Of a DNA stretch of 19,427 nt, positions 14,868-19,427 are shown in pieces. The position numbers and the translations under genes were made by a program. Within the stretch, counting starts at the first letter, position 1, and the number at the start of each line of letters is the position of its first letter. The DNA is from JAGTRP01 sp035255045 (GTDB lineage: Bacteria > Pseudomonadota > Gammaproteobacteria > Burkholderiales > Rhodocyclaceae), in contig DATFAA010000118.1 in NCBI GenBank assembly GCA_035255045.1, forward strand, positions 1 to 19,427. Direction: 5' to 3'. A model generated the notes under the pieces. That model was not told the DNA's origin. It was given only the letters and a program-made list of their open reading frames with translations, and ran no database searches.

Positions 14868-15314
14868 ATGCGCGTCCTCTTCTGCACCTCCAGGCTTCCC
14901 GGGGCTGCGCTGATCCGGGCCGTTACCTGGTCGGCGTGGTCCCACGTCGCCCTGGTCGATGGTGACCAGGTCATCGAGGCGGTATGGCCTGCTGTGCGGG
15001 TGGCACCGCTCGCCGAGGTCATCGCCTCCCACTCGGATCACGTCATTGCCGATCTGCCCTGCCACTCACCGGAAGATGTCATCAAGGCCGCCCGCTCCCA
15101 GGTTGGGAAACCCTACGACTTGACCGCGCTGGCCGGGCTTCTGGCCCATCGGGACTGGCAAGAGAACGACCGCTGGTTCTGTTCCGAGCTGGTGGCCTGG
15201 GCGTTTTCCCAGGGCGGGTCACCGCTTTTCCGGCCCGAGGCCATGCACCGCATCACGCCGCAGCACCTGTGGATGCTCTCTCCCAGCAACAATCAGTTGT
15301 CCCAGCCCGTCTGA
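14868..15314 (+). CDS. Permuted NlpC/P60 (YiiX-like) cysteine hydrolase
   Basis: A 148-residue protein with the circularly permuted NlpC/P60 layout. The histidine comes first (H26 in WSHVAL), a likely third catalytic residue E37 follows in VIEAVW, a GKPYDLTAL segment follows at 80-88, and the cysteine comes late (C105 in WFCSELV). There is no signal peptide. Relatives are peptidases or amidases acting on peptidoglycan, lipids or protein tags. It sits between G and FI, the site where P2 carries the Z/fun accessory gene. It starts four bases after G, so it is probably late-expressed with the fibre genes. It could be a virion-borne wall hydrolase aiding entry, or an accessory factor. No relative is certain for substrate. 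Confidence 0.8.
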   Translation: MRVLFCTSRLPGAALIRAVTWSAWSHVALVDGDQVIEAVWPAVRVAPLAEVIASHSDHVIADLPCHSPEDVIKAARSQVGKPYDLTALAGLLAHRDWQENDRWFCSELVAWAFSQGGSPLFRPEAMHRITPQHLWMLSPSNNQLSQPV

Positions 15315-15365
15315 CAACCGCCACCGCGCGACACCTACGCGCGCGCATGCCAGCATGGTCTCTAT
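15294..15365 (+). promoter_or_regulatory. Late promoter for FI-FII-E-E'-T
   Basis: GTTGT (15296-15300) / ACAAC (15314-15318) with TGT and ACA 13 bases apart, centre at 15307. Flanking bases extend it toward the perfect V dyad. A CGCGCGCG tract follows at about 15339-15346. With the centre at -55 the start is near 15362, leaving a leader of about 28 bases with a Shine-Dalgarno sequence before FI. The left half-site and the spacer lie inside the last codons of the hydrolase gene. It corresponds to the P2 F promoter. Confidence 0.65.
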
Positions 15366-15389
15366 CCCGCCACCCCGGAGAAAGAGACC
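15357..15389 (+). repeat. Inverted repeat around the FI ribosome site
   Basis: GGTCTCT (15357-15363) and AGAGACC (15383-15389) pair perfectly over 7 bp with the GGAG ribosome site (15377-15380) in the 19-base loop. The right arm abuts the FI ATG. It could tune FI translation; whether the left arm is wholly within the transcript depends on the exact start point. Confidence 0.5.
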
Positions 15390-16562
15390 ATGCCCACCGA
15401 TTACCACCACGGCGCCCGCGTCATTGAAGTCACTGACGGCCCCCGCCCCATCCGCGCCATTTCCACCGCCGTCATCGGCATGGCGGCCACCGCTGCCGAT
15501 GCTGATGCCGCCTTCTTCCCCCTCGATACCCCGGTGCTGTGCACCAACCTGCAGACCGCTGCCGGCAAGGCGGGCAGCACCGGCACCCTGGCCAAGAGCC
15601 TGGATGCCATTGCCGACCAGGCCAATGCCCTCGCCATTATTGTGCGCGTGGCCCCGGGGCTGGACGAGGCGGAGACCAACAGCAACCTCATCGGAAGCGT
15701 CACCGCCGGCGGCCAGTACAAGGGGATGAAGGCCCTTCTTGCCGCCGAAGCAAAGTTTGGCGTCAAGCCGCGCATTCTCGGCATCCCTGGCCTGGATACC
15801 CTGCCGGTGGCCACCGAGCTGGTCAGTATTGCCCAGAAGCTGCGCGGCTTCGCCTACCTCAATGCAAACGCCTGCGCCACCAAGGAAGAGGCCGCCGCCT
15901 ATCGCGAAGGCTTCGGCCAGCGCGAAGCCATGGTCATCTGGCCCGACTTCACCAGCTGGGATACCGTCGCCAATGCCGAAGCCACCGCCCCGGCCGTGGC
16001 CCGGGCCCTGGGCCTGCGCGCCAAGATCGACGAGGAGATCGGCTGGCACAAGACCCTCTCCAACGTCCCGGTGAACGGCGTGGATGGCATCAGCAAGGAC
16101 GTCTTCTGGGACCTGCAGGACCCGGCCACCGACGCCGGCTTCCTCAACGCCGCCCAAGTCACTACCCTGATCCGCCGCGATGGCTACCGTTTCTGGGGAA
16201 GCCGTACCTGCTCCGCCGACCCCAAGTTCGCCTTCGAGAACTACACCCGCACCGCCCAGGTGCTGGCCGACACCATGGCCGATGCCCACTTCTGGGCCGT
16301 GGATGCGCCCCTCAACCCCAGCCTGGCCCGGGACATCATCGAGGGCATCAAGTCCAAGTTCCGCGAGCTGAAGGCCCTGGGCTACATCATCGACGGCGAC
16401 TGCTGGTATGACGAGGCCCCCAACACCGTGGAAAGCCTCACCGCCGGCAAGCTCTACATCGACTACGACTTCACCCCGGTGCCGCCCCTGGAAAACCTGC
16501 TCTTCCGCCAGCGCATCACCGGCCGCTACCTGGTCGATTTCGCTTCCCGTCTGGCCGCTTGA
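15390..16562 (+). CDS. FI: Tail sheath protein
   Basis: A 390-residue contractile sheath subunit, almost the P2 gpFI length. The opening YHHGARVIEVTDGPRPIR is the family's N-terminal strand, involved in linking sheath subunits. PRILGIPGLDT and a CATKEEAAAYREGFGQREAM segment follow, then the conserved VNGVDGISKDVFWDL loop. The C-terminal part has RRDGYRFWGSRTCS and IDYDFTPVPPLENLLFRQR, both strong sheath signatures. It polymerises around the FII tube and contracts on infection. GGAGAAAG lies before the ATG. First gene of the FI-FII-E-T late unit. Confidence 0.97.
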   Translation: MPTDYHHGARVIEVTDGPRPIRAISTAVIGMAATAADADAAFFPLDTPVLCTNLQTAAGKAGSTGTLAKSLDAIADQANALAIIVRVAPGLDEAETNSNLIGSVTAGGQYKGMKALLAAEAKFGVKPRILGIPGLDTLPVATELVSIAQKLRGFAYLNANACATKEEAAAYREGFGQREAMVIWPDFTSWDTVANAEATAPAVARALGLRAKIDEEIGWHKTLSNVPVNGVDGISKDVFWDLQDPATDAGFLNAAQVTTLIRRDGYRFWGSRTCSADPKFAFENYTRTAQVLADTMADAHFWAVDAPLNPSLARDIIEGIKSKFRELKALGYIIDGDCWYDEAPNTVESLTAGKLYIDYDFTPVPPLENLLFRQRITGRYLVDFASRLAA

Positions 16563-16592
16563 TCGCCGCCAGCCAATCCGGAGATATAAGCC

Positions 16593-17105
16593 ATGGCACT
16601 CCCCAATAGCCTCAAGAACTTCAACCTCTTCAACGATGCCCAGTCCTTCATGGGCGTGGCCGAAGAACTCAAGCTGCCCAAGCTATCCCGCAAGTTCGAA
16701 GACTTCCGCGGTGGCGGCATGGACGGCCCGGTGCAGATCGACCTGGGCCAGGAAAAACTGGAAATCGAATTCACCTGCGGCGGCTTCGTCGAGGAGGTCT
16801 TCAAGCAGTACGGCGTCACCAAGGCCAACGGCGTCATGCTGCGCTTTGCCGGCGCCTACCAGCGTGACGACACCGGCGATACGAAGGCGGTGGAAATCGT
16901 GGTGCGCGGCCGCCACCAGGAAATCGACAGCGGCGACGCCAAGCTCGGCGACAAGGGCAAGACCACCGTCAAGAGCGCCCTCACCTACTACAAGCTGACC
17001 GTGGACGGTAAGGAATTGGTCGAAATCGACCTGCTCGCCTTCATCTTCAAGGTGAATGGCGTGGATATGCTCGACGCCCAGCGCAAGGCCATCGGCCTGG
17101 CCTGA
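16593..17105 (+). CDS. FII: Tail tube protein
   Basis: A 170-residue major tube protein, matching P2 gpFII in length. The first 15 residues (LPNSLKNFNLFND) are the family's conserved N-terminus, followed by KLPKLSRKFEDFRGGGMDGPV and an EFTCGGF strand. The last part (TYYKLTVDGKELVEIDLL ... NGVDMLDAQRKAIGL) is equally typical. It stacks as hexamer rings inside the sheath, with length set by T. GGAG precedes the ATG. It is separated from E by 63 bases with a hairpin. Confidence 0.97.
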   Translation: MALPNSLKNFNLFNDAQSFMGVAEELKLPKLSRKFEDFRGGGMDGPVQIDLGQEKLEIEFTCGGFVEEVFKQYGVTKANGVMLRFAGAYQRDDTGDTKAVEIVVRGRHQEIDSGDAKLGDKGKTTVKSALTYYKLTVDGKELVEIDLLAFIFKVNGVDMLDAQRKAIGLA

Positions 17106-17123
17106 TCGAATACCCAGCCCATA

Positions 17124-17152
17124 GATGTCTCCCTCATCGATGGGGAGACATC
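17124..17152 (+). repeat. Hairpin between FII and E
   Basis: GATGTCTCCC (17124-17133) pairs perfectly with GGGAGACATC (17143-17152) around a 9-base loop. The E ribosome site (AAAGGAG, 17157-17163) follows within five bases. No T-run is present, so it is not a standard terminator. It may lower expression of E, E' and T relative to the abundant sheath and tube, or stabilise the upstream message; this is inference. Confidence 0.6.
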
Positions 17153-17168
17153 ACCCAAAGGAGACCCC

Positions 17169-17480
17169 ATGGAAACCACCACCATCACCCTGGACCAACC
17201 CATCAAGCGGGGCGACAGCGAAATCACCAGCATCACCCTGCGCAAGCCCCTGGGTGGCGCCCTGCGCGGCACCAGCACCCGCCGCCTGCTGGAAATGGAG
17301 GTCGATGACCTCTACATCGTGCTGCCCCGCATCAGCGAGCCGCCCCTGAACCGCGCCGATCTCGCCAACCTGGACCCGGCCGACGTGCTGCAGCTGGGGG
17401 CTGCGGTGTCCGGTTTTTTGCTGACGAAGGCCGCGATCAAGGCGGCCGAGCAGGAGCAGTCGGGCTCCCAGACGACGTAG
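17169..17480 (+). CDS. E: Tail assembly chaperone E (zero-frame product)
   Basis: A 103-residue homologue of P2 gpE. The opening ITLDQPIKRGDSEITSITL and the later LDPADVLQLGAAVSGFL segment are characteristic. Such proteins coat the tape measure and help the tube form. AAAGGAG lies five bases before the ATG. A T TTT TTG slippery heptamer at 17414-17420 is in the correct phase (codons GGT TTT TTG), so a share of ribosomes should shift back one base after codon 84 and read into E'. That mirrors the programmed frameshift known in P2. The zero-frame product ends after 19 more residues. Confidence 0.95.
   Translation: METTTITLDQPIKRGDSEITSITLRKPLGGALRGTSTRRLLEMEVDDLYIVLPRISEPPLNRADLANLDPADVLQLGAAVSGFLLTKAAIKAAEQEQSGSQTT
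17414..17420 (+). promoter_or_regulatory. Slippery heptamer for -1 programmed frameshift in E
   Basis: TTTTTTG in phase T TTT TTG, identical in form to the P2 E frameshift site as I recall it. After slipping, the -1 frame from 17420 is open for 61 codons to the stop at 17603-17605, passing in frame through the E' ATG at 17489. The predicted fusion is about 145 residues. Confidence 0.85.
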
Positions 17481-17488
17481 AAAGCGCT

Positions 17489-17605
17489 ATGGCCGACATC
17501 GCCGCCGTCTTCCACTGGCCGCCGTCTGCCATGGACATCATGAGCCTCACCGAGATCGCCGTCTGGCGCGAGCACGCCAGACGGCGCAGCGGAGCTGAAG
17601 AATGA
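17489..17605 (+). CDS. E': Tail assembly protein E' (GpE family, frameshift extension)
   Basis: The segment from this ATG encodes 38 residues, opening MADIAAVFHWPPSAMDIMS, the exact signature of the GpE+E' family, and continuing LTEIAVWREHARRR. In P2 it is made mainly as the C-terminal extension of E after a -1 shift. Here the frame joins to the slippery site without a stop. It could also be started separately at this ATG, nine bases after the E stop, but no clear ribosome site is visible. The tail end overlaps the T start (ATGA). The fused chaperone is thought to bridge tube and tape measure. Confidence 0.9.
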   Translation: MADIAAVFHWPPSAMDIMSLTEIAVWREHARRRSGAEE

Positions 17606-19427
17606 GCGACAAGCTCGAATTGAAGGTGGTCTTCTCGGCCGTGGATAAATTCCTGCGGCCGGTGAAGAACATCACCGCCGGCGCCAGCGAGGCGGCCAAG
17701 GCCCTGCGGGATACCAATACCCGCATGAAGGACCTGAACCGCACCCTGGCCCAGGTCGATGCCTTCAAGAAGGCGGAGAAGGACGCGGCCATCGCCGCCA
17801 ATGCCTTCAAGGGCACCCGGGACCGCATCGCAGCGCTCAAGGCCGAGATCGCCAGCGTCGGCGTGCCGACCAAGGCCATGGCCTCGGAGATGGAACAACT
17901 CTCCCGCAAGTCGGCCGACCTCAAGGCGCGCCATGAATCCCTGATCAATACCCAGCAGAAGCTCTTCTCCCAGCTCAAGGCCGGCGGCGTCGATACCGGC
18001 CGCCTGGCCGATGAGAGCCGGCGCCTGGCCGCCGCCTCGGTGGAGGCCGCCAACGCCAGCAAGAAGTTTTCCGCCGCCCTGGAGGTGGAGAACCAGAAGA
18101 TGAAGCGGCTCCACGCCGCCCGGGCTGACCTGGCCAAGAGCAAGGAATTGTCCGGAAAGCTCGCCACTACCGGCGCCGGCATGGCCGCTGGCGGCGTTGC
18201 CGTGGGCCTGCCCATTGCCATGGCCACTAAGGACTTCGCCAGCTTCGAGACAGCCATGCTCGGCGTTGCCCGCCAGGTCAATGATGCCCGGGACGCCAAC
18301 GGCAAGCTCACCGCCACCTATTACGAGATCGGCGACGCCGTGAAGTCCATGAGCGAGCGCCTGCCCATGAGCGCCAACGAACTTGCCAAGATCGTCGAGG
18401 GCGGGGCCCGCATGGGCATCCAGGGCAAGGAAAACCTGATCACCTATGCCGAGCTCACCGCCGTCATGTCCACCGCCTTCGACCTGCCGGTGGATAAGAT
18501 CGGCGAGGACATCGGCAAAATCAGCCAGCTCTACCACGTGCCCATGAAGGACATCCGGGCACTGGGCGACACCATCAACTGGCTGGACGACAACGCCCTG
18601 GCCAAGGGCGGCGACATCATCGACGTCATGAAGCGCATCGCCGGTACCGCCGACATGGTGAAGATGAACTTCAAGGACGCGGCGGCCCTGGGTTCCACCT
18701 TCCTCTCCCTCGGCGCCGTGCCGGAAGTCGCCGCCAGTGCCTCCAATGCCATGATGCGCGAGCTCTCCATCGCCACCATGCAGAAGGGGCGGTTCCAGGC
18801 CGGCTTGAAGATGCTGAATATGGATGCCAAGAGCGTCCAGATGGGCATGACCAAGGATGCCACCGGCACCATCATCAGGGTCATGGAGGCCATCAAGGCC
18901 CTGCCCCAGGAAAAGCAGCTCGAAGCCGCCACCCGCCTCTTCGGCAAGGAATACGGCGACGACGCCGCCAAGCTGGCCAGCAACATGGAGGAATACCGCC
19001 GCCAGCTGGCCCTGGTGAATGCGGAAAAGGCCAAGGGCTCCATGCAGCGGGAATCGAATGCCCGCAATGACACCCTTGACGCCCGCATGACCATGGCGAA
19101 GGATGCCTTTACTAATCTTTCAAGCACCCTGGGCCAGCATCTTAAGGGGCCCTTGGTGGAAACCCTGGAGCGCACTCTCTCCATCGTCCAGGCCGTCCGG
19201 GAATGGTCCAAGGAAAACCCAGGCCTGGCTGGCGGCCTGATGACCGTGGTCAAGTGGCTGGCCGTTGGCCTTAGCGCACTTGGGGGAATCGCTATTGCCG
19301 CCGGTTCTGTTCTCGGGCCCATGGCATTGCTCAAGTATTGGCTCACATCGGCCAGCACTGCCGGAAACGCAACAGCCACTAACCTTTTGGCGATTGGTTC
19401 TCGTCTTTGGGGAATAATCTCCCCTAT
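17602..19427 (+). CDS. T: Tail tape measure protein (partial, right-truncated)
   Basis: At least 608 residues are visible and the frame stays open to the window edge. The start ATG overlaps the E' stop by four bases. Residues about 20-190 are long, charged, alanine-rich coiled coil (RDTNTRMKDLNRTLAQVD and similar), followed by a hydrophobic patch near 190-210 (GAGMAAGGVAVGLPIAM). The next 250 residues match the TP901/P2 gpT core: FASFETAMLGVARQV, ELAKIVEGGARMGI and LPQEKQLEAATRLFGKEYG. Near residue 550 hydrophobic segments begin (LMTVVKWLAVGLSALGGIA). Its length sets tail length, and it is ejected with DNA into the host envelope. The C-terminal part lies outside the window. Confidence 0.96.
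   Translation, partial: MSDKLELKVVFSAVDKFLRPVKNITAGASEAAKALRDTNTRMKDLNRTLAQVDAFKKAEKDAAIAANAFKGTRDRIAALKAEIASVGVPTKAMASEMEQLSRKSADLKARHESLINTQQKLFSQLKAGGVDTGRLADESRRLAAASVEAANASKKFSAALEVENQKMKRLHAARADLAKSKELSGKLATTGAGMAAGGVAVGLPIAMATKDFASFETAMLGVARQVNDARDANGKLTATYYEIGDAVKSMSERLPMSANELAKIVEGGARMGIQGKENLITYAELTAVMSTAFDLPVDKIGEDIGKISQLYHVPMKDIRALGDTINWLDDNALAKGGDIIDVMKRIAGTADMVKMNFKDAAALGSTFLSLGAVPEVAASASNAMMRELSIATMQKGRFQAGLKMLNMDAKSVQMGMTKDATGTIIRVMEAIKALPQEKQLEAATRLFGKEYGDDAAKLASNMEEYRRQLALVNAEKAKGSMQRESNARNDTLDARMTMAKDAFTNLSSTLGQHLKGPLVETLERTLSIVQAVREWSKENPGLAGGLMTVVKWLAVGLSALGGIAIAAGSVLGPMALLKYWLTSASTAGNATATNLLAIGSRLWGIISP

Noticed and set aside
15219..16289. Long minus-strand open frame opposite FI
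   Set aside because: Antisense to the tail sheath gene and would cross the FI promoter; glycine-rich without domains.
17437..18537. Long minus-strand open frame opposite E' and T
   Set aside because: Antisense to the tape measure gene; no recognisable features.
1..19427. tRNA, rRNA, CRISPR array, insertion sequence, integrase or attachment site
   Set aside because: None was recognisable by eye; no transposase or recombinase motifs and no repeat-spacer pattern.

Overview
The window is most of the late (virion and lysis) region of a P2-like temperate phage or prophage with high GC content. Nearly every gene matches P2 in identity, order and strand: Q and P on the minus strand, then O-N-M-L-X, lysis genes, R-S, V-W-J-I-H-G and FI-FII-E-E'-T on the plus strand. 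No host gene, integrase, repressor, replication gene or attachment site is visible. The GC-rich codon use, the N-acetylmuramidase endolysin and the two extra membrane proteins in the lysis cassette suggest a proteobacterial host, perhaps a betaproteobacterium of the Rhodocyclales type. That host assignment is inference.

Layout. Positions 1-373 are AT-rich and gene-free, with repeated GTTACC/TTACTGTT words. A P2-type cosN candidate lies at 374-392. A membrane-anchored OB-fold accessory gene (501-953) with its own promoter and terminator sits between cos and Q. Q (portal) and P (terminase ATPase) run leftward. A divergent late promoter region at about 3872-4015 drives P leftward and O rightward. 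O-N-M-L build and fill the head. X, two membrane proteins (holin candidates), endolysin K and spanins LysB/LysC form a tail-completion and lysis block, followed by R and S. A second late promoter precedes V-W-J-I-H-G (spike, baseplate, tail fibre and its chaperone). A gene for a permuted NlpC/P60-like cysteine hydrolase sits between G and FI, the site of the P2 Z/fun moron. A third late promoter precedes FI-FII-E-E'-T (sheath, tube, tape-measure chaperones, tape measure). T runs off the right edge.

Regulation. Three copies of a TGT-N13-ACA dyad lie upstream of P/O, V and FI, exactly where P2 has its Ogr/Delta-activated late promoters. Each is followed by a CGCGCG tract and a weak -10. The expected start sites for P and V fall within a few bases of start codons that lack Shine-Dalgarno sequences, so these transcripts may be nearly leaderless. 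E carries the P2-type T TTT TTG slippery heptamer leading into E'.

I see no previously undescribed multi-gene system. The most promising novelty lies in the two accessory genes, the shared late-promoter design, the swapped-looking tail-fibre tip, and a repeated three-cysteine motif in tail protein I.
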